64,000 nt of DNA from Chionis minor (lineage: Eukaryota > Chordata > Aves > Charadriiformes > Chionididae), in the NCBI GenBank assembly GCA_013398295.1, contig VZSF01007788.1, positions 1,142,240 through 1,206,239 on the forward strand, given 5' to 3'. Shown piece by piece: positions 39,405 through 50,300 of the stretch. Every line of letters begins with the position of its first letter. The first letter of the stretch is position 1. The notes under the pieces are model-generated. The model was not told the DNA's origin. It saw only the letters and a list, made by a program, of their open reading frames with translations, and did no database searches. Both the position numbers and the translations under genes were made by a program.

Positions 39405-39517
<113 letters not shown>

Positions 39518-39687
39518 CGGAGCGCGAGAAAAGCGTTGAGATGGACGACGGGGCCCGGAAACCCGCCTTCCTCCCCCGCCGCCTGCGGCGAGTCCTGCGA
39601 TGGTGCGGGCCGGGCTGCGGCGCCGTCAGAGGGGTAGCTACTGCATTTAAATACTAGGCTTTTACGCTTAAAAGTGACGTCGTTACG

Positions 39688-39693
39688 TTTATT
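39688..39693 (-). terminator. Poly(A) signal AATAAA of the radial spoke gene
   Basis: AATAAA on the minus strand about 45 bases after the stop codon, implying a 3' UTR of roughly 65-80 bases that ends before the CENPE CpG island. Confidence 0.5.
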
Positions 39694-39738
39694 TCTGTTT
39701 TAAAATAAAAATATGTTTCTCCTCCTCCCCCCAGTATT

Positions 39739-39982
39739 TTAATCATCCTCCTCTTCTTCATCCTCAGCGCCTTCCTCATCTTCCTCCTCCTCCTCCTCAG
39801 CTGCAGCTAGGGCCTCTTCCCTGGCAGCCTTGAAAGCCAGTTCCTCTTCCAGAGTGGGGTCTCCCGTCTCGGTGGTTTCTGGCCCGCTGGGATATTCAGC
39901 TTGCGCTGGCGGAGGCAGCGCAGGAGCGTGGTTCTCTGGGCTGTATTTGTGACCCCAGCCAAAGTAGATGTTCCCGAATTTC
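39739..39982 (-). CDS. RSPH4A: RSPH4A exon 6 (C-terminus)
   Basis: 244 nt including the TAA stop, [15 protein letters not shown] to a run of Glu/Asp ending [19 protein letters not shown] and [11 protein letters not shown] are family hallmarks, and the acidic tail is typical. Confidence 0.95.
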
Positions 39983-42900
39983 CTGAGAAAGAAAAGCGAG
40001 AGATGACGTTCTTCCCCAGCCCCGCTCCCCAACAAAACATCAGAGGAGGTGTTGTCAGGCTTCCTCACTCTGCTGGGCAAAAAGGCACTGAGGTGCACGT
40101 ATCTGATAATGGAAGTATTTAAACTGTGGCACCTCTTTAACTGCTGTGAGTTAACTGTTGATGACCCTGTCTTCCACTTAAAAATCTCCACATGCTGAAA
40201 TGATGAAGGCCGTGCTCTGTCACTGCCCTGTACTGCAGCGCGACTTCATGTTGGTAACTCTAACACCAACTCCAGGGCCTGTTTAAAAGCACCCGTTTAA
40301 CAGAGGTAATGACTGTACCACGCACAGTGGAAATGAACGAACGTTAGAACCACAGAATGTAGCTGGTTTTGTAAAAAGTACCACAGACTCAAGAATATAG
40401 GTTTTAAATCAAGGGCTGTGCCCGAATACTAACTGGACATTTACATCCATTAACTTTACAGTAGCCTTTCCAATAATTATTCATTTTCAGTCTTAAAATA
40501 CGTATTTACTGTTGCTGTGCACATTTAAGTGGCCTTCTCCATCAGTCTCTGGAACAGTTAGAATTAATTAATTAATATAATAAATTAATAATACAGCAGC
40601 TTTGTCTTCATTAGACAGGTTTCCGGGTGAAGCACATACGGTCTGCGTTGTAACCATGTCAACTAGCTACTCACTTGCCAGAGGCAAAGGCGTACGCTCC
40701 GGGCCACCGGTTCGACTGGAGGATTGCAACAGCATATTGCGGGATCAGGTTTGTAGAAGGCTGAGCTGTCCAAGCAGGGATGTTTTGAATTCCTGGAGGC
40801 AGCCAAACACATAGAGTCAATGAATAAATTGACTTAGGAACCTCTACAAAATATTTAAGACTGTGCTACAAGACTTTCACAAATTTCAAGCAGTAAGTTG
40901 CATGTCAGGAGAGCCAGAAGTCAGGAAAAATAAATGCAGGTGCTTGTATTCAAATGGGTGGTTTGGATGTATGGGTAGGTAGCACCAGAATGCTAATAGA
41001 GCCATGTGCAGAAAAGATCATGCTCCTGAAATTCAGTAGTACTCACTGCTGTTTCTATTGTCAAGGACTTTTTATCACTTATGAATAAGTTATATTTCGC
41101 CTTGATCAAAGAATGGAGAGTAGGAAAATAATTTACTATTGATGTAATCTAATATTAACTCTCCATACTCCTACGATTTGCTGCAGTAATATGCTACAGG
41201 ATCTAAATTTTTATTTGTACATCTGTACATGTGTGTACATACATATTTATTTATTTACACATGCACATACAATTTTTTCTTGTCTAAAAAGATGATGGAA
41301 AAATAGCTGAATGTATTTCATGTAGTGAGCTGTCTTGAACTTGCAGTAGCCTGACAAGTCTGAGGTATTTTTCCCGTTTATTCTCAACAAGATTGTTAAC
41401 TAGTAAACCCAGTTATTTCCATTTTAATGTCAATACTGTTAACCATTTTGCTTTTGATCAATTTTGTAAAAGAATGTGCTTACTCTACAGGGGCAAACTA
41501 CATTTGTCCATGAAGTGTCAGAGTCCTATAACTTCAAATATTTGCTACCTAAATGCCAACATTCCTAGTGTCTCTCTATTAAAAACTTCATCTTCCATGA
41601 AGAATACCTTCATCTTCAGAGAGTGGAGTGAGAAGAGGAGGTCCTATTTCTTGCTGTAGTTCTTGCTGTAGTTCATCTGGCTCCTCTGCTTTCTCCTCCT
41701 CTTCATTTTCTTCTTCTTCCTCCGATTTTTGAAAAGGATTAAGCCAAACACAGCGACCCTATAATTGATATAGAAAAATACTAAATACATGTAACAATCA
41801 CTGAAAGAATACAAGCCAGTTAAAACAATTGGCTTAACCACATGCACACACAGTTAAGGGAGTTGGGGAAGAACACAAAAATACATCTTCCATCCTGCAT
41901 CCCTGCTTACTATTTCAGAATAATCTCATACCTTTGTCATCAGCTTTTTGTTATTTTGTAGTCTTTAGTTCCTTGCCAGTTGGTTTTGTACCCTTGCTAG
42001 GTTACCAGTTACTGCAAACTAAGCAGCTACCGCTTCTGGACTTTGCCCCTTCCTTTTAAAATCTGCCTTGGTATTTAGCTACCAGTGAGAGGAAGATAAA
42101 AAAATGTCCTTATGATTCTAATGCATAAAGATTTTATTTTTACAACTCTTTTTTTGCTGGTAATAATTTTAAACCTTATTTCCTACCATTTGCCATTATT
42201 TTATAGTAGGATTCTTGAATCGGTAGACTGGCTAGCAAGTCATCCAACAATGATCACCACATTAGTAGTACCTCTTTCCAGTACTAGCCTGATATCACAA
42301 ATATTTTATGCTACAATTTTATTTACAATATTTTGGGTTTAAGTTTTTTCATTTGTGTGTTTCACAGAAGAAAGTAAGCAACAAAAAATAAACCAGAAGA
42401 AAACATAAAATAAGTTCCATTTAGCATACAATCATAATTGTATAATCATAATCACAATCATAATCATAGGATGCATTTTAGCATCCTACCCATGAAAAGA
42501 CAATTTAAAACATTTTTGTCAATTAAGGACTTCAAAAGAGAAAACCTAATACAGAAGATTACCAGGAATTATTGTTTTCTATCAAGGCCTAACTTCATAC
42601 AGTTATCTAAAGATAGGTTTCGATCCCAAGAACACACCAACACACCATTGAAAAAAGTACTAAACCTAGAAGATTCCTACACATACATATATAAAAATTG
42701 TATATATGTAATATTTATATGTTATATACTACATCAAATATATTTTCTGTAGAAAAACATTTCAGTACAATACTCTTTCTGGTGAATAGTTCAAATGTGC
42801 AGGTGAGGAGTGTCATTTACGTTCTGAAACCCTACAAGTACCACAGTGGGAATGGTATCCGAGGTCTACATAAGCTATGCCAGAACATACCTGCTTTAGA

Positions 42901-45900
42901 ATACTCTGTACATGGTGTACCCACGTGGAGAGAGAATCCACCATTTCAGCCACAGAAAGAGGCTGAAAATCGGGGTTTTCTTCATATGTATCTCTTCCTC
43001 CTTCTACCTCCTCCTCTTCGTCTCCTTCTTCCTCTGCAAACTGGTAAAATCCAATGGGAGAGACCTGGGTTCCTGCTGAGATCCGAGCTATCTGTGCACG
43101 CAGGTAATTGGCCTCATTTCCAGGGAAAGGAGGAAAGCTCACAACAGGAGCATCCAGCCTACCAGTGAAGAACTTCTTGATTTTCCTGGCACAGACAATC
43201 TGGGCTGGCGTCACTGGAGGCAACTTCACCCAGGGTTTGCCTGGCTCATTACAGACAAAATAGACATATTTATTAACCCCAGTCCCATTTTCTTCTTTTG
43301 GGATGACAGGTGGGGGCTTATAGATGGACTTGGGTGGTTCATCTTCTTTTTCTTTCTCCTCCTCTTCATCTTCAACCTCACCCACCCCTTTCCTTCCTTC
43401 CTCAGTAACTTCTTCCTCTTCTGTTTCCTCCTCCTCTTCCCCCTCGTGGTACTGTACTTCAGCTATAATATAGTTCATCTCCAGGCCCAAAATTTTGCCC
43501 CAGAAGCGACAGGTCTGGATTGGTTGAACAGTAACTAGTTTCTTAAGGGCAAGGAATATGTGATAGTATTCATCTTTGCTCAAGCCAATTCCAGCCTGTT
43601 CAAAATAAAAGGCTGTTTCCATCACATTAGGTAGAGGGGTCTCTCCCTGGGAAAGAAGATCTGGAGTTAGAGCTGAAGAATAGTATCATTATCTGTTTGA
43701 AAAATTAATCATGTTATCCACTGAATGTTATACTCCAGTTTCCTGTAGTGCCACTCACTCTCTCAGAGTGCTTTGCAGACATTCATGCACTACATCTTTA
43801 TTTAGAAAAAATTAAAAATGCCATTTTAAGACTAAAGAAGAGAACTGCAGCTTTTCAAACACAGGATTTCAAAATTCAAACTCCTAATTACTGAAAAATA
43901 AGGAAAGTCAGAATTCTTACACAGGATCTACAAAGGACTTCAGTGCTAGGGCATGTCAGCTGTGTAAGAGGCCTTGATGCCTGTGAACAGTGTCACTGAT
44001 TCCTTGTGTTTGTGGCAGATGCATTTGGGGAAAATATAATACATGTTTCATATATTTAGACACCAGACCAGTAATATTTCTCTGGAGTGAATGTTGTTCT
44101 TTTGGAAACCTTATCATAAAGCTCCCTGCATTTTTTAAAACACTGGCTCCTGCTCTTACTGAAGTCTCTGAACTAAGACTCCAGCTGGCTTCTGTGGAAG
44201 CAGAACTAGGCCAGTAATTAAGATTTCATTAAGTATTTCCATTCACTTTATCACCCTTCTTTCATTTCATGAGGGTAGGTGATTATATCACACAGACAAA
44301 GATATTAAAAGTTGGGTAGGGAATTTGGAAGAAGCAGTTTTGTACTGAATTTCTTTGGCCCTTCCAGGTTTCTTGTATCAAAGCAAGATAGATAAGAGTA
44401 GAAAAATTCCAAATTCCTTTCTGAAATACCCTACTTTTTTTTTTTCCATTTTTACCATTGTATACTGTTACTGTATAATAAGTAATAGGCTATGGAAAAG
44501 ATGAAAGACTGTCTCTTCTGTTGTTACTATTTGTATTCTGCAATGGCAATTACTTTGAATAAATACTGGCAACTCTGTATGCAAATCGACATCTTGTTGA
44601 TGAATTTCCCTTGGTTATTATCAGAATTCTCTTAATTTTTCATTGGGTACAAATGCTTCCACATATAAACAACTGAATACTGAAAATTCACCTATTTTAA
44701 GAAGTGGCTTTTCAATTCTAGTAGTTGTTGATTATAACAATTTTTTTTTTTTTTCAGTTGGAGAAGGACAGACTGGAACCACAGCTGGAGCTGGAAGGAT
44801 CACAGAATTCTCCAATCTCTATTTTACAGTAGCATCTGTGCAGAATATTCTCAAACTGGTGTCCAGAATTATTGTCACTTTAGGTAAAGAAATGTCACTT
44901 TTAGATAAAGAAAAGAAATTTGGATGCAATATTCCATGCTGAACTGGCATATGGGAGAGATTGTAAGCTATACTTTCTGTTAATCATGGCGAGAACATCT
45001 GTCATTTTAAGGCTCAGAATATTAGATTTACTACAGGAAAACATCCCAACTAAGTAACCAGATGGGTTTTCTTCTTTGCAGCTATGAAGAGGGTACACGG
45101 TACTGTGGCTGCAATTATTTCTATGCTCATGAGAGGCAAAGGAGACCACAACTTCCTCTCTTCCTCCTTTCCCTTCCCACCATCTTCCCACCCATTCCCT
45201 GGTATGTATGATATCTATTTTTCTCTATTAATAACTCACTATCTCTTCTTCTAGTTCTTCATCTCCACCATTTGCCTTGAGGAACAAAGCTTTACGCTTT
45301 TCTGCAGCTTCATATGTTGGAAGAATCTCATATTCATCTCGAAGAGTGTCCATTTTTTTCTGAAACTGAGCCCACTTCACGTCCTTGCTGATATTCTCAA
45401 TTATGTCTACTGCATTTGTGGGCTGTTCATCCAGGATCTTTGTTAGCATATTAGCAAGATGAGCATATCTGTCATATAAATGTAAATATTGTTAGCATAT
45501 TAGCAAGATGAGCATATCTGTCATATAAATGTAAATATTATTCGCCTACTACACAAAAGTCTTACAATATTATGTTTTTAGTATCAAAAGTAGAAGCTAA
45601 TCACCTGGAGCTTTGGAGAAATTGTTGCAATAGTTAGATGAAAGGGGATCATGTAGCATTATGGGAAATTAGACTTGAAACTAGCCTGATTTTAATACAC
45701 TTAGGAGTAGTCCTATCTTCCATTTTTTTATATATACCACAGCAGCCTCAGGAGCTGAAGGTGAATTTAAACTTGCTCTTAATCAAATCACTTTCCCTTT
45801 GAACTCTATCAATTGCCTTAGGAATTTTGATTCTGAAAGATGTTGAACACAGACAAGTATGACGTAGCGATGAACTCTTGCATTTATAACATATTCTCCC

Positions 45901-46296
45901 ATTCGATATATACCCTCCTGGCACCCCTCCCTTTTGTAACATAACCCTTTGCCCTTTTACTAATACTATTTTTCTCTCCACTCATGCTTCTTTCCCTCGT
46001 TTGATTGTGTTCCTTTTTCAGACTTACAAGTTTAGGCCAGACGTTGTGCTGCTCTTCAGTAAATAGGCTTTTGCATTCTGAATTGCCAGCGTTCGGGATT
46101 GGGGATCGGGTATCTGATCATCATACGGACTATATCCTGGCTGATAAAGACCATAACCTGGTTCATGTGGCTGATAGGGGCCATGCCCACGTTCATAGGC
46201 TTGGTAAGGATCTTGTCCTACTCCGTATGGCTGATAGGCACTTTTTGGTTCCGGTGTTTGGTAAGGGTCCACTCCTAGTGCATATGACTGATACAT
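39739..46296 (-). CDS. RSPH4A: Radial spoke head protein 4 homolog A-like, six exons; N-terminal start uncertain
   Basis: Structural component of the radial spoke head of motile cilia and flagella, which passes signals from the central pair to the dynein arms. Six exons splice in phase into 588 residues from the first in-frame ATG (46296); human RSPH4A is 716. Landmarks: [11 protein letters not shown] near residues 71-81, [109 protein letters not shown] and a C-terminal Glu/Asp tail. Wording such as [11 protein letters not shown] and [20 protein letters not shown] is closer to RSPH4A than to RSPH6A. The open frame continues upstream to 46587 without an ATG, so the true N-terminus may lie further up. 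The stop is about 0.5 kb upstream of the CENPE ATG, same strand. Confidence 0.9.
40675..40792 (-). CDS. RSPH4A: RSPH4A exon 5
   Basis: 118 nt, [20 protein letters not shown], then [19 protein letters not shown]. Matches human [21 protein letters not shown]. Donor GTGAGT. Confidence 0.94.
41608..41758 (-). CDS. RSPH4A: RSPH4A exon 4
   Basis: 151 nt, [17 protein letters not shown], then an acidic segment, then [16 protein letters not shown]. Matches human GRCNWFNSIQKNEEEEE and VGLPLLTPISED. The short repeat QQELQQE is visible. Confidence 0.93.
42425..42470. repeat. Short (AATCAT)n-like simple repeat in RSPH4A intron 3
   Basis: Repeated AATCATA and AATCACA units. An AT-rich tract follows near 42690-42740. 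Confidence 0.6.
42891..43646 (-). CDS. RSPH4A: RSPH4A exon 3 (core of radial spoke domain)
   Basis: 756 nt, 252 codons, [19 protein letters not shown] to [13 protein letters not shown]. Carries two acidic Glu-rich stretches and most invariant family blocks ([57 protein letters not shown]). Acceptor TTTCCCAG, donor GTATGT. Confidence 0.95.
45240..45468 (-). CDS. RSPH4A: RSPH4A exon 2
   Basis: 229 nt, [20 protein letters not shown] to [10 protein letters not shown]. Matches human [20 protein letters not shown]. Donor GTGAGT. The acceptor region is duplicated in tandem just upstream; the downstream acceptor is used here because the other leads to a stop. Confidence 0.92.
45442..45539. repeat. 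Perfect 49-bp tandem duplication over the RSPH4A exon 2 acceptor
   Basis: 45442-45490 and 45491-45539 are identical (both start GTTAGCATATTAGC). Each copy holds the first 27 bases of exon 2, the AG acceptor and 22 bases of intron, so the gene has two identical 3' splice sites 49 bp apart. Confidence 0.95.
46028..46296 (-). CDS. RSPH4A: RSPH4A exon 1 from the first in-frame ATG
   Basis: Encodes [13 protein letters not shown], then a degenerate Tyr/Gln/Pro/Gly repeat of about 20 residues, then [20 protein letters not shown]. Ends TT before donor GTAAGT. The ATG has A at -3. The frame is open and repeat-like up to a TAG at 46590-46588, so a spliced upstream start is possible. Confidence 0.8.
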
Positions 46297-46590
46297 GCTG
46301 TGTCTTGCCTCCTGTGCCTGATGGGAGTCTTGTCCCAGCGCGTGTCTCTGGCTGACGTTTGTTTCTGGCCCCTGTTGCTTGGAAGAGGCTCGTTCTGCTC
46401 CCTGGGGATGACAGAGGTGTTGAATCGGGGTCTGTGATTGATACGGTGCTTGTCCTGGCGCACGGGTCTGGCCGATGCTACAAGACTCTTTGGTCTTGTG
46501 TTTGGTAGGAGTCTTGATGGGGTGCTTGTGGCTGACAGACGCTTTTCTCAGTCCCGGTGGCTGATGAACCCCGTGCCTTACCCCCTGCTA
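46141..46590 (-). repeat. Degenerate ~60-bp tandem repeat in the RSPH4A first exon
   Basis: The motif CTGAT/CTGAC (plus strand) recurs near 46171, 46231, 46288, 46352, 46411, 46472 and 46532, a period of about 60 bp. Read on the minus strand it encodes a period of about 20 residues with YQ, GQDPYQ and related blocks. The frame stays open across all copies, including the roughly 290 bases upstream of the first ATG. Confidence 0.7.
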
Positions 46591-47330
46591 TTCCCAGGAC
46601 GCTGCTCCCGGCTCCCACTGCCGAGCCTGATAGCGCCTCTCGTTCAGGTTCAGCCGCGGCCTGGTCCAGGAGTTGCGGGCCGAGCCGGGGCCACCAAGCT
46701 GCCCCTTCAGCCGCCGTCGGCTCCGCTCGTCGCGCAGCAACGGCTGCCTCCCACGGGGCGGAGGTAAAGCGGCCGCCGTTGCTCGGGGCGCCCGGCGGGG
46801 CGGCGCCGGAAGGGGTGGGCCGGCCGCGGGTCTTCTGTCGGGGCCCGGCACTGCTCCCTCGTGGAATCCCGGGCTCGGGAAACGGCAGCGGGGTTGTCCC
46901 GGCGCGCCGACCGCTCCCGCGGGGCCCCTCGGGGAAGTGGCGGCACCAGCGGGGCCGCGGGAGGCCGCGGAACCCGCCGGAACCCTCGGTGGGGCCGGCG
47001 GTTGAGAAGGCGTTGGAGCGGCTGCGCCCGCGTGCCTGCGCCCGCGTGCCTGCCGTCGCAGGGCGGTGTCCCGCGTCGAGGAGCAGCCGCAGGGCAGGAG
47101 AACGACCCCGTCTCTGAGGGGGCCGCCGCTCCCCCTTCGCCTCAGCCTTCCTCAGTGCCGGGCGGCTCCCTGAGGGGGCTGTCGCCGTGGGGGAACACCA
47201 GGGGAAGCGCCTTCGGGGGGATCCCGCTGGCCTCGCTTCCCTGCGGCCCCACGGGTTCGGTGCGTTTGCCGGGGGGCAAAACCCCAGCGAGCGGCCTGAG
47301 CCGGTTACTCGTTCTCGGAGGGATTTTCAT
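46590..47330. promoter_or_regulatory. CpG island, likely promoter of the radial spoke gene
   Basis: Very GC- and CpG-rich, next to the 5' end of RSPH4A, with sharp AT-rich flanks. Several long open frames on both strands reflect base composition. It could drive transcription in both directions, but I see no supported plus-strand exon. Confidence 0.6.
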
Positions 47331-47399
47331 GCCCTGCTTGTTTGCTTTCATCGTGACCCGCAACCATGGAGTGCTGTTAGTACTCTTGTCTTGAGCGTT

Positions 47400-50300
47400 T
47401 GTGGTGCAAGAATCTCTCAGCTCTCTGCTGAGAGCAGAATGGGTCTTCAAAACCTTGATTCTGACTTAAAAAGAGATACGTGATGTTCACTTACCTTTGT
47501 TGCTTTCATTGCGTGCAGTAGAAAATGCGGTTTAACCTGCACGTTAGTGGTGATATATTGTGCCATACAAGGGCTTTTTATTTTAGGAGGAGAAAAATTT
47601 TGTAAAATCTGATAATTACTTAAATTTGAATTCACAGATCCAAGAAATAGTGCAGGTGTAAATTAAGTCGGAATGAAGGAGCTCTGATAGAAAGCAGTTT
47701 GGTCCTGTGATGCTGTCAGTGTTAAGGATACAGCTGTCCATGATGTGAGTAACTTCTCTTTGCAACAGTATTCAAACACTAAAATGTGAAGGACAAATGT
47801 CTCATTACAGAGGAAGAACCTACTAACTTCTATTAATTTAGTTACTTGAGAATTGTTTTATTGCAATCTAGTAGTGCAGAGCTGTATGCTTTTGTAGTCC
47901 TGTCAAGTATTACATGCTATAGTGCCATGTACTTGAACAGGTATTTGAAGCTGTGTCAATATCCAGAGCCCTCATCATGTGTAAATCTGCTCACATGAAT
48001 TATCTCCTTAATTGCTCACAATTAAATCAGTGGAGAGCTTTTACTGTTTGGGTAAACACATATCTAGTATTCAACAAGGAGGTTATGAAACAAATACATA
48101 GAGCAGGTGAAGTTTTTTTAAAAAAGGCCATTTAAGGAATTGCATTTTTAGCAAATCTACAGCCGGCCCAAGGGTTATTGTCAAGTGTTCTCTAACAATT
48201 CAACAGGGAAAATAATACTGTCTTAGGGTGTCCGTGTGAAGAAGCTAGTGCTGTACAAATCTTAGCAAAATGCCCTATAAATGTGATAAGTTGTGTTAAA
48301 GTAGTGCAATACCTGAACTGTAAAATATACTTCACTGTCATTGATGGATCAGTTAATGTAACTTTTAAAAAATGCAGTTCACTTCAAACACTTATTAGAA
48401 GTAACCAGAAAAAACTTTTGGGGCATTGCGAATTTCTGTCAAGTCCCAAGGAAGTAAACGCCAAAAGTATCACTGAGGAATCTGACCCATTCTGGAACAG
48501 CAGCAAAATGTGTGTTTCCACATCCTTTAATAGGCGGAGTATTTATATGAAGAATTAAAAAGGTTCTGTGTTGTGTTACTATGATTCCAACAAGTGAGAA
48601 AATATGAAAATGTTACTTCTGCTGGGCTTCAAGTTGTAGAGGTTTTATTATTGACCTACTCATCTTTGCAAAGAATGTGCACAAGTTCATTTTGCACATG
48701 TATTTGCAGAACTTACACATTGACTGCAGAGGGCGGTACAGTACTTGCAAATTACTTAACGAATGTCTTATTTTATATCCGTATTTCCTATTTGGGGGAA
48801 AAACTTGCTTGGTTTAGTAATTCGCTTCTATAAAAATTGTATGGAACTAAGTTATCTTTCTACATGTGGGGTTCTGTGAAGCAGCTGCTTAAGAAGGGGC
48901 AACAACTTTCATCTTTTCAATCTTTTCAGCAAAGAAAGAGGAAACTAGGGGCACCTATATTGCAATTATATAAGTTATGAAACGTAAAATGTACAGTGGC
49001 TCAGGGCTAAGAGTACCTCAGCACAGAAGGATGTTTAAGCAGGTGCTGTGATCATCTCTTGTTGATACAGAAAAGCAGGAAATGGATATATGCCATATCT
49101 TTGCAGAAACTTTCTCTGATGAAAACTGTCAGTAGCATGGGTTAATTAGCTGAAGTAGTACTAAGTTAGTACTAAAGTACTAATGTTTTCCCTTTCCAAA
49201 GGAGATATGTTAATAGTTTGTTGTTGCCTCTGCTGTGGCCAGGTAGGAATGGTCTCCTGTCCTACGGATTCAACTTTTTTCAGAAGCCCTTGTTTTTTTT
49301 AAAATTGAACTCTTGCCTCTTGCTGATTTGCAAGTGGAGACCCAAAGATGGTATAAAATGTTGCATGTTGAACTGCACATTTGTTGCATTTCTGTACAGT
49401 TTCATTGGTGAATTTTGAACGTGCTTGCACTGGGAAGGGAATGACAGGCAATCTGAATAGAGCTTCCCATTTCAAGTAGTAATCCTTCTGTGCTTTGCTC
49501 ATTTCTGGGTAAACAACTCTTGAATTGGAAAGCCCAGATTCAGGTCCATGTGTGTCTTCCTAGAGGAATGCCTTCATCACCAGACCAGTGAGTTGCACCT
49601 GTAACCTACTGAGGTGAAGTTGCTCTTTACAGCGTAGCAGGCAAGGCAACTTTAACTGAATTCAAGCCTGTACACTAGGAATCAGGTGCTATTGCTTTCT
49701 GTGTGAAGCTTGTTCCCACAAGTGGATGCCAGGTGTGCTGTCAGCTCACTTAGGAGGAAGGCATAATTAATAGATTGTTATTGGATTTAGTACAGCATAG
49801 GTTTCAGACTGTGTACTGTGGTTGAGACTGAAGTGCCTGATCATATGAAGATGATCTCTAGCTTTTCCTTTATACTGGGCTTATGAATTAAATACTTATG
49901 CTTGCTCTGACTGCCTCTAAATGACTTCAAGAGGAAAGGTACTTGAAAAGTGCAGGTTCTGTCTTGTTACCTTTGTTAATTTTCATGAAAAGACTTAACT
50001 ACGTAACTACTTTTTAATCTCTTTTTTTTCTGTTCAGAAGCCAGCGATGTTTCTCCCGTAATTCCAAAAGATCCATGTGCAATTTTTACGCTTAATTAAA
50101 CATACAGCAATAAGTTTTAATTGTGTAACAGAGCTCTCTTTTACTCTTCTTTTTTAACTCAGTGAGGATTTAAATGTATTTCTGCATCTCTTTCAGAATA
50201 TAGTTTTCACTTGGATTGAAATTCTTCTTTTTATGTCACTTCTAATAGCAATTTCCTGCTAAGTATCTTAGTAACTGCTTGTATACGTAAAAGCAAATAT

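Noticed and set aside
39541..39654. Short plus-strand frame starting ATGGACGAC
   Set aside because: 38 codons in a CpG island, no homology recognised, no splice or conservation support.
46588..46851. Open frame in line with RSPH4A but separated by a TAG
   Set aside because: It has no ATG at its start (only GTG), and its composition is that of the CpG island. A spliced use cannot be excluded but is not supported.
46557..47394. Several long open frames on both strands (up to 186 codons)
   Set aside because: Arg/Gly/Pro/Ala-rich and overlapping in many frames, as expected from very GC-rich DNA. No family recognised.
50038..50100. Possible plus-strand exon after a strong pyrimidine tract and CAG
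   Set aside because: All three frames close within about 60 bases and no partner exon was found.
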